A stretch of DNA of 64,000 nt from Cephalotus follicularis (GCA_001972305.1 BDDD01001816.1:124001-188000), one strand, 5' to 3'. Shown: positions 1-11,880, numbered from the stretch's first letter. The notes: generated by a model from the letters alone, not told the origin. Made by a program: numbers and translations.

Positions 1-1885
1 TCAGATATAGTAGCATTTAGAGCCTTTCAGTAAGTTTTCTAGATGAGGACCTTGTCCTCAGACTTTTAGCCCCCAGCCTAGAAAAAGCAGCAAGTAAGAA
101 TAATTGTTCAGATGAGAACACAGGTTCTCGGCAGGTTAACTGCACAGCTCGGCATAGGCCGAAGACCAGCTCAGCTCAGGCCACTTCAAGTTGGCAACTA
201 TATTATGTAACCAGCTCGGCATAGGCCGAAGACCAGCTTAGCTCCGGCCACTATAAGTTGGCAACTATATTATTTAATCAGCAGCAAAGCAAGCAGAGCA
301 GAGAAAAGCCAGTTCCCAGCTTAGATCTTCTCGTCAGGTTTTTAGCCGAGAAAGACCCCATCTCTTTATCAGATCTCTTTCTTTTAATCAGTTGTATTCT
401 TAAGTTTATTTCAGCTTTAATGAACATTCTAGAATCAGCTAAGCAGAGAAAGAAGTGAGTTTTCAAGTACTTTGAGTGTTTGTTTTTTGTATGACATGAC
501 ATATGTTTTGTTACAGTCTTTTCCCCAATTGGGATAGTTATTCATGCTCATGGTAAGATTTCTTCAGCACATTCCTTTTTATGGATGCATTAGAGGTTGT
601 TTTGTTCTCAGTCACTTAGTTAGTTGGACTAATCCCCTCACAGATTATTTTACAGACTAGCCAGTTGGAGGAGACCCTCAAGCTCAGCAGTAGATAGTGA
701 AACGAGGTAGTTTTTGAGCTCATCACCATGGAAGGTAAGCTCAGGCGTTTAGCATTGCATAGAATTGGGCATTCTTTTGGGTTTCTATATCCCCTTTTTG
801 TAGTAGAGTAGCCGAGAGCTTTTCTTTGTGTAAGGATATATTATTCTTTTGCCTGCCAGGGATGGCAATGTATTTTTATGCCAGGGAACAAACATGTATG
901 ATTTTATGCTTTGAAGAAACTTTATGGATGCTTTCAGTAGGTAGATTTGTTTTTCTTGTGATTTTATGGATATTTCATGTTTTGAGTTTTGTGTTCCCAG
1001 GTCTGGCCGGGGGGGCTAGAGAGTCCCTGGCTAGTATAGCGGAGATGAGCTTAGCGGGGGAGAGTAGTTTAAGTCTAAGGATGATACTTTAAGTTTTTAG
1101 AGTGTTACTCATGGAGGTAGGCTGTCCCCGGGTAAGGTTGGGCCTTGGAGTATGGCACCGAGAAGGAGTCCTCGGGTCGAAGCTAGGGGAGGCTTGTTGA
1201 GGAAGGCCAGGGATGAGTTATATGTTTTGGAGTAATAGTGTTTTAAGTTATGCTATGCATTTTGATGTTAGTAGTGTTGTTGGCTGGCCAGGGGAGAAAG
1301 GTAGCGGGGGACAAGGTGCGTCCCTGGGGCCCGTGCAGGCCTTAGTGTTTATGTTTTGACGTGAGGCGTGCGTGCCTTTGTCCTTGGGCGCTGGTGATAT
1401 TGCGCATTAGCCGAGGCCCTCTCCTCGGTATTTTGTGTGATGCGTCCCTGGTGTGATCCTCTAAGGTCTCTCCCCGGGAATGTTTGTTAAGTGAGCTCAT
1501 GAATTGCACGTGTGTGCCCTCCCTGGGCACGTTGTTGCGCGTTTATCCTTGGCCCTCTCCCCGGGCATGATTTTGTGTGATAACTGAAGTGATCTTGTGA
1601 GGAGCACGTGGGTGACCTCCTCGGGCATAAGTGATGCACGTTTTGGAGCTTTGGTTAAGTAGTGCTGGGGACACAAGCAGGAAAGGAGTTGGTTCCCCTG
1701 CCCCAGTTGCCCCGTTAGCTGCGCGCCCAGCCCAGCCTTTCTCCTCGGGCTTCTTGAGCGATGGGTTTCCCAGGGAGTCTTCAGATGGCTCCTCGGGCAG
1801 TTTTAGTTTGAGAGGGTTGTTGGCAAGGAGTGCCATCCCCGGCATGACACGTGTCACATAGTTAGAGCGGGAACGGGTCCTGACA
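1..1885 (+). repeat. LTR 1 of the TR-GAG array (3' part)
   Basis: Matches 4,500-6,454 and 9,011-10,965 along its whole length and ends in GGGTCCTGACA, the same end as the other two LTRs (the third reads TAACA). A primer site follows three bases later. The left part lies outside the window. The last ~250 bases are clearly more GC-rich than the rest and are open in several frames in all three LTRs; I read this as a property of the U5-like end, not a gene. Confidence 0.9.
145..278 (+). repeat. 67-bp minisatellite in LTR 1, two copies
   Basis: The unit begins CAGCTCGGCATAGGCCGAAG and repeats at 145 and 212. LTRs 2 and 3 carry three units at the same place, so the copy number differs between sister LTRs. 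The first bases contain a short inverted repeat (TCGG...CCGA). Confidence 0.9.
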
Positions 1886-1888
1886 ACG

Positions 1889-1900
1889 TGGTATCAGAGC
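1889..1900 (+). other. Primer binding site, tRNA-iMet type
   Basis: TGGTATCAGAGC lies three bases after the LTR end at 1,885. It is the usual plant LTR-element primer site complementary to the 3' end of initiator tRNA-Met, and it fixes the element as plus strand. Confidence 0.92.
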
Positions 1901-2026
1901 TTAAGTTTTTGTTTTTCCTTGTGCTTCCTATGTTTGTTAGTGGGGTATCTTTATGGGGTTGCATTCGTCCATTGCATCTAAGTTACGACGATATCGTGAT
2001 ACGTCTTCAGGTTGTTGTAGAAGACG

Positions 2027-3400
2027 ATGCCACCGCGGACTCATAGCACGGCTCGTGGCAGAGGTCGCGGTAGAGGAAGTGGAAGAGGAAGAGAGATTCC
2101 TTGCCGGACAGTGGAGCAAGAGGTTCCTATAGAAGCTCTAGAGGAGCAAGCGAATATGGAAGTAGAAGGACAGGGAGCTCGACAGGTACCAGAGGAGCCT
2201 ATCCCAGCAACACAATCAGCCGCACGTATGCCTCCGCCAGCACCTGCCAGTGGACCTACGGAGATGATGGAAGCAGCAATGATGTGGGCTCAGACTATGG
2301 GTTTAGTAAGACCTCAGCCCCTTCCTGTCGAAGGCATGCAACGGTTAGGTGCAACGTTGTTTGAGAGAATAGGAGACCCCATGGATGCAGAGTTATTGTT
2401 AAACCACATTGAAGAGATCTTCGCGTGGCTAGATATAGCAGAGGATTCACGGGTAAAGAATGCTTCCTTCTTTCTTGCAAGACGTGCTCGAAGATGGTGG
2501 TTAGCTCTTGTAGCCCGACATGAGAGCTTGGCAGGGATCTCGTAGGAAATGTTCAAGAAGGATTTTACGCAGTACTTCTTTCCACCTACGTTTGTTCAAG
2601 AGATGAGAAGAGAATTCCTTCATCTGCGGCAAGGGAATGGGTCTGTGTCCCAGTACTAGTACCTGTTCTTGGAGTTCTCACATTTTTTCTCCAGCCCTTG
2701 TAGCAGACCAAGAAGAGAGATGTCAGAAGTTCCTGGAAGGGACAAGATTCGAGATCAGACATATGGTATCCGTCACCCCGTGGTTAGTGTTCAACGATTT
2801 GGTGGAAGCTGCCAAGAGAGTAGAGTCGACCCTAGCAGACCAGAGTGTGCGTCAAGAGCAAGGTCGGAAGAGATCCTCATCTCACTCAGAGCTAGCAAAG
2901 AACCCCTCCAAAGTTTAGAAGTAGTGGGGGGAGCCTAGTCATCGGGCAACGTCAGAGGCGGAGCATCCCAGCAGACACAAACTGCCTCAGTTACTAGCAG
3001 CATACAGGGGGGTTCTTACCAGAGTGACAAGACCCCTCAGTGCCAAGTATGTGGTAAGTCCCATTCGGGGGAATGCAGGAAAGGAAGTTATGGATGCTAT
3101 AGATGTGGCGAGGCCGGGCACATGAAAAGAGATTGTCCTCAGCAATCTCTTAGCGAAGCGATGACTCCCATGACAACACCAGCAGCGAAGCAGACTCCTA
3201 GCAGTGGAACAGCCAGATAAAGTCAATAGGCAATAACACCGAGAATAAGTTTCTCAGTACCTCAGAATAGCACCGCCATAGCTACTGGTCGAAGACCTCC
3301 AAGCAGACCAGGGGCTACGGTGAGAGTTTACTCCCTTCTCAGACGGGCGGATATGATAGCACCAGACATGCCACCAGGTGAGATCTTGTGTTCTCTGTTT
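2027..3400 (+). pseudogene. Fossil gag, copy 1 of the TR-GAG array
   Basis: Starts at an ATG after the leader with an Arg/Gly-rich N-terminus (MPPRTHSTARGRGRG), as in many Gypsy gag proteins. The capsid-like core follows (LLNHIEEIFAWLDI, then a RRWW segment), then two CCHC zinc knuckles around 3,040-3,140 (CQVCGKSHSGEC and CYRCGEAGHMKRDC). The reading ends with RVYSLLRRAD-like sequence, which in complete Gypsy elements leads into the protease; here the 3' leader and polypurine tract follow instead. The protein would form the virus-like particle and bind RNA. The copy is broken, with several breaks, and is clearly homologous to 6,596-7,920. Confidence 0.85.
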
Positions 3401-3519
3401 CTCCTTTAGTAGGATAAGTTAAGTTATAGTATCTGTTAGTTAAGCATAGTTGCAGAGAAGCCAGTGATGATAGAATAGTTCTTCCTAAGGTTTGGCTTGA
3501 GGAATTTTGAGGACAAAAT

Positions 3520-3537
3520 TTCTTAAGGTGGGGAGCA
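3520..3537 (+). other. Polypurine tract before LTR 2
   Basis: AAGGTGGGGAGCA lies directly before the LTR start (TTTAATACCCCG here; TGTAAACCCCG in the sister copy). This is the plus-strand priming site expected at the 3' end of an internal region. Confidence 0.75.
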
Positions 3538-4244
3538 TTTAATACCCCGTTTCATTTTTTTTTTCAAGATTTAAGTGTTCTTTTTAAGTTGTTGATATGA
3601 GTTCGTTTTGGACTTTGAGCCTTTGTGTAATAATCAACAAGTGGGGAAAGTGTTAAGCCAAGGTTTAAGTGTAAATTGTGGAAGTTGGAGGATTTGAGTG
3701 CAAAGCTTATTGAGGAAGATTACAACTTCCAAGACAAATGATGGCTTAAGTTGGGTGTAGTGTGGAGATATCTTGAGATTTGGCCATCCTTTCTTCTAGC
3801 TTCTGCAGATTAGAGAGTTTTATAGAGAGAGAGAGACTCTAGTTTTCCTTTTTCGTCTTCTCCTCGTTCTTGGGCCTGGACCAGTAGCAGTTGAAGCTTT
3901 CCGAGCGCAGTAGTGGAAGAAGCAGACAAGGAAACGGAAAGAAGCAGTCAAGCCATAGGAAGAGAGTAGCTGAAGAGAAGTGGCATTAACGTCCAAGGAA
4001 GTACCAAGAACTGTGAGTGGGACATCCTTTTTTTTAAGCATTTTATTGTTCATCTTATATTCTTTGAGAAATCCTTCTCCTCAGCTTCAGTTTTGTTTAA
4101 GTGAGCTTAAATCGGAATTTGTTTTCCCTAATGTTTTATGTTAGCCATTCCTTCAGAGTGGAGTGTTTCCCATAGCAAGATGTTAAGAATCCTTTATATC
4201 ATTCATCCTCGGATGAGATGACATGTACGTGTTCACCCCCCTCC

Positions 4245-4480
4245 TCAGCGTATCAATTGTCTATGATGGGTTGTTGAGCAAGTCTGCCCCCAGGTTCCAT
4301 ACCTGGATCTCCTTACATTGTTGCTAGGACATTGTAAAGGGTTTGAGCAGAGCCGAGCACATATGTACAAGCTCCACCCTCCTCGGCCTATCATCACAGG
4401 ATGAGAAGTTGAGTTAGTCTGTCCCCGGGTTCCATACCTGGATATCCTTGCATTGTTGCTAGGACAATGTACAGGGATTG
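4245..4480 (+). repeat. Duplicated ~135-bp unit in LTR 2
   Basis: The phrase GGTTCCATACCTGGAT followed by a TTGTTGCTAGGACA segment occurs twice, about 135 bases apart. LTR 3 shows a related arrangement at about 8,790-8,990. Confidence 0.75.
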
Positions 4481-4644
4481 AGTACACCGAAGCTAAATTA
4501 TAAGATATAGCAGCATATAGAATCTTTCAGTATGTTTTCTAGAGGAGGACCTTGTCCTCCGACTTTTACTCCAAAGCCTAGAAAAAGCAGCAAGTAATAA
4601 TAACAGTTCAGATGAGAACAAAGGTTCTCGGTAGGATAACTGCA

Positions 4645-4846
4645 TAGCTCGGCATAGGACGAAGACCAGCTGAGCTCAGGCCAATATAAGTTAGCAACTA
4701 TATTATGTAACAAGCTCGGCGTAGGCTGAAGACCAGCTCAGCTCAGGCCACTATAAGTTGGCAACTGTATTATGTAACCAGCTCAGCATAGGCCGAAGAC
4801 CAGTTCAGCTCAGGCCACTATAAGTTGTCAACTATATTATGTAATC
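4645..4846 (+). repeat. 67-bp minisatellite in LTR 2, three copies
   Basis: Same unit as at 145-278, with three copies that differ slightly from one another. Confidence 0.88.
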
Positions 4847-6457
4847 AGCAGCAAAGCAAGCCCAGCAGAGAAAAGCCAGTTCCCAGCTCAGTTGTTCTCC
4901 TCGGGTTTTTAGCCAAGAAGGACCCCAGCTCTTTATCAGATCTCTTTGTTTTAATTAGTTGCATTCTTAAGTTTATTTCAGCTTTAATGAACATTCTAGA
5001 ATCAGCTAAGTAGAGAAAGACGTCAGTTTTTAATTACTTTGAGCGTTTGTTTATTGTATGCCATGACACATGTTTTGTTACAGTGTTTTCCCTAGTTGGG
5101 ATAGTTATTCATGCTCATGGTAAGATTTTTTCAGCACATTCCTTTTTATGGATGAATTAGTGGACATTTTGTTCTCAGTCACTTAGTCAGCTGGACTAAT
5201 CTCCTCACAGATTATTTTACAGATCAGCCAGCCAGAGGAGACCCTCCATCTCAGCAGTAAATAGCGAAACGAGGTAGTTTTTGAGCTCAGCACCATGGAA
5301 CATCAGCTCGGGCGTTTGGCATTGCATAGTATTGGGCATTCTTTTGGGTTTCTCTACCCCCTTTTTGTAGTAGAGTAGGCGAGAGCTTTTCTTTGTGTAA
5401 GGATATGTTATTCTTTTGCCTGTCAGGGATGGTAGTGTATGTTTATGCCAGGGAACAAACATGTAATGATTTTATGCTATCAAGAAACTTTATGGATGTT
5501 TTGAGTTGGTAGATTTGTTTTTCTTGTGATTTTATGGATATTTCATGTTTTGAGTTTTGTGTTCCCAGGTCTGGCCGGGGGCTAGAGAGTCCCTGGCTAG
5601 TATAGCGGAGATCAGCTTAGCAGGCGGGAGTAGTTTAAGGCTAAGGTTGATACTTTAAGTTTTTAGAGTGTTACTCGTGGAGGTAGGCCATCCCCGGGTA
5701 AGGTTGGGCCTTGAAGTATGGCGCCGAGAAGGAGTCCTCGGGTCGAAGCCAGGGGAGGCTTGTTGATGAAGGCCATGGATGAGTTATAAGTTTTGGAATA
5801 ATAGTGTTTTAAGTTATGCTATGCATTTTGATGTTAGTAGTGTTCTTGGCTGGCCAGGGGAGAAAGGTAACGGGTGACAAGGTGCGTCCCCGGGGCTCGT
5901 GCAAGCCTTAGTGTTTATGTTTTCACGTGAGGCGTGTGTGCGTTTGTCCTCGGGCGCTGGTGATATTGCGCATTAGCCCAGAACCTCTCCTCAAGATTTT
6001 GTGTGATGCATCCCCGGTGTGATCCTCTAAGGTCTCTCCTCAGGAATGTTTGTTAAGTGAGCTCATGAGTTGCACGTGTGTGCTCTCCCCGGACATGTTG
6101 TTGCGCATTTAGCCCTGGCCCTCTCCCCGGGCATGCTTTTGTGCGATAAGTTAAGTGATCTTGTGAGGAGCACGTGGGTGTCCTCCGTGGGCATAACTGA
6201 TGCGGCGCGTTTTGGAGCTTTGATTAAGTAGTGCTGGGGACACAAGCAGGAAAGGAGTTGGTTCCCCTGCCCCGGTTGCCCCGTTAGCTGCGCGCCCAGC
6301 CCAGGCTTTCTCCTCCCGCTTTTTGAGCGATGGGTTTCCTGGGGAGTCTTCAGATGGCTCCTCAGGCAGATTTAGTTTGAAAGGGTTATTGGTAAGGAGC
6401 GCCATCCCCGACAGGACATGTGTCCCATAGTTAGAGCGGAAACGGGTCCTGACAACG

Positions 6458-6469
6458 TGGTATTAGAGC
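6458..6469 (+). other. Primer binding site of the second unit
   Basis: TGGTATTAGAGC, three bases after the end of LTR 2; the same iMet-type site as at 1,889 with one difference. Confidence 0.85.
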
Positions 6470-6595
6470 TTAAGTTTGCATTTTTCCTTGTGCTTCCTAT
6501 GTTTGTAAGTGGGGTATCTTTATGGGGTTGCATTCATGCATTGCATCTAGGTTATGATGATATCGTGATATGTTAGCATGTTATTTTAGAAGACG

Positions 6596-7920
6596 ATGCC
6601 ACCGCGGACTTGTAGCACGGTTCGTGGCAGAGGAAGAGGCAGAGGAAGAGTGATTCCTTGCCAGACAGTGGAGCAAGAGGTTCCTATAGAACCGCCAGAG
6701 GAGCAAGCGAATGTGGGAGTAGAAGGACAGGGAACTGGACAGGTACAAGAGGAGCCTATCCCAGCAGCACAATCAGCCGAATGTATGCCTTCGCCATCAC
6801 CTTCTAGTGGACCTACGGAGATGATGCAAGCAGTAACGATGTGGGCTCATACTATGGGTTTAGTCAGACCTCAACCCCTTCCTGTCGAACGCATGCAACG
6901 GTTAGGTGCAACGTCATTTTCGGGAATAGGAGTCCCCATGGATGCAGAGTTGTTGTTAAACCACATTGAAGAGATCTTCATGTGGCTAGATATAGCAGAG
7001 GATTCACGGGTAAAGAATGCATCCTTCTTTCTTGCAAGAGGTGCTCGAAGATGGTAGGAAGCTCTTGTAGCCCAGCATGAGAGCTTGGCAGGGATCTCGT
7101 GGGAGAAGTTCAAGAAGGAGTTTAGGTAGTACTTCTTTCCACCTGCGTTTGTTCAAGAGAAGAGAAGAGAGTTCCTTCATCTACAGCAAGGAAATGGGTC
7201 TGTGTCCCAGTACAAGTACCGGTTCTTGGAGTTGTCACATTTTTCTCCAGCCCTTGTACCAGACCAAGAAGAGAGATGTCCGAAGTTCCTGGAAGGGCTA
7301 AGATTCGAGATCAGACATATGGTATCCGTCACCCCGTGGTTAGTGTTCGGAGATTTGGTTGAAGCTGCCAGGACAGTAGAGTCGAGCCTAGCAGACCAGA
7401 GGGTGCGTCATGAGCAAGGTCGGAAGAGATCCTCATCTCAGTCAGAGCAAGCAGAGAACCCCTCCAAAGTTCAGAAGCCGTGGGGAGCCTAGTCATCGGG
7501 CAATGTCAGAGGCGCAACATCCCAGCAGACACGAACTGCCCCAATTGCTAGTAATGTACAGGGGAGTTCTTACCAGAGTGACAAGACCCCTCAGGGCCAA
7601 GTATGTGGTAAGTCCCATTCGGGGGAATGCAGGAAAGGAAGTTATGGATACTATAGATGTGGCGAGGACAGGCACATGAAAAGTGATTGTGCTCAGCAAT
7701 CTCTTAGCGAAGCAATGACTCCCATGACAGCACCAGCAGCGAAGCAGACTCCTAGAAGTGGAACCGCCAGATCAAGTCAACAGGCGTCAACACCGAGAAC
7801 AAGTTTCTCAGCACCTCTGAACAGCACTGCCAGAGCTACTAGTGGCAGACCAGGGGTACAGTGAGAGTTTACTCCCTTCTCAGACAGGCGGATATGACAT
7901 CACCAGACATGCCACCAGGT
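6596..7920 (+). pseudogene. Fossil gag, copy 2 of the TR-GAG array
   Basis: Second copy of the gag at 2,027-3,400, with the same order: Arg/Gly-rich start (MPPRTCSTVRGRGRG), capsid-like core containing LLNHIEEIFMWLDI, a charged linker and the two zinc knuckles at about 7,600-7,690. The reading again gives way to leader and polypurine tract shortly after the RVYSLL-like segment, so the gag-only layout is common to both units and was probably already present in their ancestor. Broken, with several breaks. Confidence 0.83.
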
Positions 7921-8061
7921 GAGATCTTGCCTTCTACGTTTCTCCTTTAGTAGGATAAGTTAAGTTATTGTATATGTTAGTTGAGCATAGTTGCAGAGAA
8001 GCCCGAGATGATAGAATACTTCTTTCTAAGCTTTGGCTTGAGGAATTTTGAGGAAAAAATT

Positions 8062-8078
8062 TCTTATGGTGGGGAGGA
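8062..8078 (+). other. Polypurine tract before LTR 3
   Basis: TGGTGGGGAGGA immediately precedes the TGTAAACCCCG start of LTR 3. Confidence 0.75.
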
Positions 8079-10965
8079 TGTAAACCCCGTTTCTTTTTTT
8101 TTTTTTAAGATTTAATAGTCCTTTTTAAGTTGTTCATATGAGTTCCTTTTGGACTTTGGGCCTTTGTGTAATAATGGACAAGAGGAGAAAGTGTTAAGCC
8201 AAGGTTTAAGTGTAAATTGTGGAAGTTGGAGGATTTAAGTGCAAAGCTTCTTGAGGAAGATTACAACTTCCAAGACAAGTGATGGCTTATGTTGGGGGTA
8301 GTGTGGAGATATCTTGAGATTTGGCCATCCTTTCCTCTAGCTTATGCAGATTAGAGAGTTATATATATAGAGTGAGAGTCTAGTTTTCTTTTTTCGTCTT
8401 CTACTCATTCTGGCGCCTGGACCAGTAGGAGTTGAAGCTTTCCGAGCGCAGCAGTGGAAGAAGCAGACAAGGAACGGGAAAGAAATAGTCTAGCCATAGG
8501 AACAGAGTAGCAAAAGAGAAGTGGCGTTAGCATCCAAGGAAGTAGCGAGAACTGTGAGTGGGACATCCTTTCATTTAAGCATTTTATTGTTCATCTTATA
8601 TTCTTTGAGAAATCCTTCCCCTCAGCTTCAGTTTTGTCTAAGTGAGCTTATATGGGAATTTGTTTTCCCTAATGTTTTATGTTAGCCATTCCTTCAGAGT
8701 GGAGTGTTTCCCAGAGCAAGATGTTAAGAATCCTTTATATCATTCATCCTCAGATGAGATGACGTGTACGTGTTCACCCCTCTCCTCAGCGTACGTATTG
8801 TCTACGATGGGTTTTTGAACGAGTCTTCCTCCAGGTTCCATACCTAGATCTCCTTACATTGTGGCTAGGATAGTGTGCAGGGTTTTAGCGCATCCGAGAA
8901 CATATGTACAAGCTCCTCCCTCCTCATCCTGTCCCCGGGTTCCATACCAGGATCTCCTCGCATTGTTTCTATTACAATGTATAGGGATTGAGTACAACAG
9001 AGCTAAGTTATTAGATATAGTAGCATACAGAGCCTTTCAGTAAGTTTTCTAGAGGAGGACCTTTTCCTCGGACTTTTAGGCCAAAGCCCAGAAAAAGCAG
9101 CAAGAAAGAATAACAGTTCAGATGAGAACACAGGTTCTCAGCAGGTTAATTGCACAGCTCGGCATAGGCCGAAGACCAGCTCATCTTAGGCCACTATAAC
9201 TTCACAACTATATTATGTAACCAGCTCGGCATAGGCCGAAGAACAGCTCAGCTCAGGCCACTATAAGTTGGGAACTATATTATGTAACCAGATCGGCATA
9301 GGCCGAAGACCAGCTCAGCTCAGGCCACTATAAGTTCGAAACTATATTATGTAATCAGCAGGAAAACAAGCACATCAGAGAAAAGCAAGTTCCCAGCTTA
9401 GTTGTTCTCCTCGGGTTTTTAGCCGAGAAGGACCCCAGCTCTTTATCAGATCTCTTTGTTTTAATTAGTTGTATTCTTAAGTTTATTTCAGCTTTAATTA
9501 ACATTCTAGAATCAGCTAAGCAGAGAAAGTAGTAAGTTTTCAATTACTTTGAGCGTTTCTTTATTGTATGCCATGACATATGTTTTGTTACAGTCTTTTC
9601 CCTAGTTGGGATAGTTATTCATGCTCATGGTAAGATTTCTTCAGCGCATTCCTTTTTATGGATGCATTAGAGGATGTTTTGTTCTCAGTCACTTAGTCAG
9701 TTGGACTAATCCCCTCACAGATTATTTTACAGATCAGCCAGTTGGAGGAGACCCTCCATCTCAGCAGTATATAACGAAACTAGGTAGTTTTTTAGCTCAG
9801 CACAATGGAACGTCAGCTCGGGCGTTTAGCGTTGCATAGCATTGGGCATTCTGTTGGGTTTCTCTACTCCCTTTTTGTATTGGAGTAGCCGAGACCTTTT
9901 CTTTGTGTAAGGATATGTTATTCTTTTACCGGCCAGGAAAGGCAGTGTATGTTTATGTCAGGGAACAAACATGTAATGATTTTATGCTTTCAAGAAACTT
10001 TATGGATGTTTTGAGTTGGTAGATTTGTTTATCGTGTGATTTTAAGGATATTTCGTGTTTTGAGTTTTGTGTTCCCAGGTCTGGCCGGGGGGCTAGAGAG
10101 TCCCTATCTAGTATAGCAGAGATGAGCTTAGCGGGGGAGAGTAGTTTAACGCTAAGGTGGATGCTTTAAGTTTTTAGAGTGTTACTCATGGAGGTAGGTT
10201 GTCCCAGGGTAAGGTTGGGACTTGGAGTATGGTGCCGAGAAGGAGTCCTCGGGTCGAAGCCAGGGGAGGCTTGTTGATGAAGGCCAGGGATGAGTTATAA
10301 GTTTTGGATTAATAGTGTTTTAAGTTCTTCTGTGCGTTTTGATGTTAGTAGTGTTCTTGGTTAGCCAGGGGAGAAAGGTAGCGAGGGACAAGGTGCGTCC
10401 CCGCGGCCTGTGCAGGCCTTAGTGTTTATGTTTTCACGTGAGGCGTGCGTGCGTCTTTCCTCAAGCGCTGGTGATATTGCGCATTAGCCCATGGCCTCTC
10501 CTCGGGCTTTTGTGTGATTCGTCCTTGGTGTGATCCTCTAAGGTCTCTCCCCGGGCATGTTTGTTAAGTGAGTTCGTGAGTTGCACGTGAGTGCTCTCAC
10601 CGGGCATGTTGTTGCACGTTTAGCCCTGGCCCTCTCCCCGGGCATGCTTTTGCACGATAAGTTAAGTGATCTTTTGAGGAGCACGTGGGTGTCCTCCTCG
10701 GGCATAAGTGATGCGGCGCGTTTTGGAGCTTTGGTTAAGTAGTGCTGGAGACACAAGGAGGAAAGGAGTTGGATCCCCTGCCCCGGTTGCCCCGTTAGCT
10801 TCGCGCCCATCCCGGGCTTTCTCCTCGGGCTTTTTGAGCGATGGGTTTCCTTGGGAGTCTTCAGATGGCTCCTCGGGTAGTTTTAGTTTGAGAGGGTTGT
10901 TGGCAAGGATAGCCATCCCCGGCGGGACATGTGTCCCTTAGTTAGAGCGGGAACGGGTCCTAACA
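8079..10965 (+). repeat. LTR 3 of the TR-GAG array (full length, 2.9 kb)
   Basis: Runs from TGTAAACCCCG to GGGTCCTAACA. It carries the 67-bp minisatellite (9,155-9,356), a GGACTAATCCCCTC block near 9,701 and the GC-rich end seen in LTRs 1 and 2. No primer site follows it, so it is the outer end of the array; the next bases are AAATC. The matching target duplication, if any, lies left of the window. Confidence 0.9.
9155..9356 (+). repeat. 67-bp minisatellite in LTR 3, three copies
   Basis: Same unit as at 145-278 and 4,645-4,846. Confidence 0.88.
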
Positions 10966-11027
10966 AAATCTCTATATATTAAAACGTTATGCTACAAGTT
11001 TTTAATCAAAAAATTGTTTCTTGCTGC

Positions 11028-11065
<38 letters not shown>

Positions 11066-11560
11066 CACTGTTTTACTGCTTCATGTCAAGAAACTAGTTT
11101 TGTACATGTTTTACAAACCAAAATGATACTCCAGTGCATAAAGAAAACTGTTTTTGGTGTTGCATGTGTTTAAACATCAACAATTTTTCGTTTTGTTCAT
11201 GATTAGGGCTAAACCGTCAACGCTTAGGTTATGTGTTATAACGTCAGCGTCAACGCTTTCTTCGTATATTGGCTAGCATACCGTCGACGCTTAGCTATTT
11301 GTTATCATGTTACCGTTGACGCTTTGGTATTGTTTTGCAAGGCATTGGTTCGATGCTTTGACCAGCGCTTGTTATAATATTGTCCTTAAGGCGTCGATGG
11401 TTTTGCCCAATACATCGACATTTTCCTCTGTGGTTCGTGTGTGTACATGTTTTATGTATATGTTTGTGATATTTTTGGATTTGGGTTGTAAAATTAGGAC
11501 TTCCAAGGCGTCTGTTGTGATTTTGTACGTGGCTTTTGTTCTGTTGTAGTATGTCTTTGG
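10966..11560. other. Unassigned LTR-like spacer
   Basis: No gene is seen. The stretch holds a TA/TG microsatellite (11,027-11,065) and then a run of GCGTCGACG-like palindromes (about 11,215-11,420) of the kind found in LTRs D, X and Y. It is probably LTR-derived, but I could not fix its ends or owner. Confidence 0.4.
11027..11065 (+). repeat. (TA)n(TG)n microsatellite
   Basis: About 12 bases of TA followed by about 26 bases of TG. Confidence 0.95.
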
Positions 11561-11739
11561 ATTCGAATAGCAAAGGTACGAATATTTCTCGTTTCTTTGC
11601 TATTCTCTGATTTTATAGAAATAGATTCAATATTACTTTTCTGTTTGGATTTTCGTTATCGGATATTGATTTTGGTTTTATAGAGTCTGTTTTATTACTT
11701 TGAAGAATAAAGTTTAATATTACTGATTTTATAATTAGA

Positions 11740-11880
11740 ACATGACTTTCACTATCGAAGTATGTTAAACGAGTATGACTTTCACTTTCGAAGGTATGCT
11801 GATTTTGATTAAACGAACATGACTTTCACTATTGAAGTATGTTAAACGAACATGACTTTCACGCTAGGAAGTATGTTAAT
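11740..11880 (+). repeat. Short tandem repeats of ~35 bp in the LTR A family
   Basis: Four copies of a unit with core ACATGACTTTCACT followed by GAAGTATGTTAA, of varying length. The reverse-complement partner at 51,475-51,580 has a similar set, so the repeats belong to the LTR family. Confidence 0.85.

Larger units (their letters stand above)
3538..6454 (+). repeat. LTR 2 of the TR-GAG array (full length, 2.9 kb)
   Basis: Bounded by a polypurine tract on the left and a primer site on the right, so it acts as 3' LTR of unit 1 and 5' LTR of unit 2. It contains a roughly 135-bp duplication (4,245-4,480), the 67-bp minisatellite (4,645-4,846) and a block around 5,190-5,222 (CTGGACTAATCTCCTC, then an ATTATTTTACAG acceptor-like end) that also occurs in the unrelated-looking LTR G. 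Its right third is strongly similar to the other two LTRs. Confidence 0.9.
1..10965 (+). mobile_element. Tandem LTR-gag-LTR-gag-LTR array, gag-only (TR-GAG-like) Ty3/Gypsy-type element
   Basis: Three copies of one long LTR (1-1,885 partial, 3,538-6,454 and 8,079-10,965) alternate with two internal regions (1,886-3,537 and 6,455-8,078). Each internal region starts with a primer site and ends with a purine-rich tract, so neighbouring units share an LTR. The only protein-like content is a Gypsy-type gag that runs to the point where a protease would begin; no reverse transcriptase, RNase H or integrase is visible in either copy. This is the architecture called TR-GAG (terminal-repeat retrotransposon with GAG), which would depend on an autonomous partner for pol functions. 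Sharing of LTRs suggests unequal recombination between copies rather than independent insertions (inference). Both gag copies are broken, with several breaks each. Confidence 0.85.

Noticed and set aside
1543-1861. Overlapping readings on both strands at the GC-rich end of the TR-GAG LTRs (also near 6,151-6,405 and 10,662-10,941), similar in all three LTRs
   Set aside because: They are conserved because the LTRs are copies of each other. The stretch is GC-rich and open in several frames at once, and no known domain is seen.
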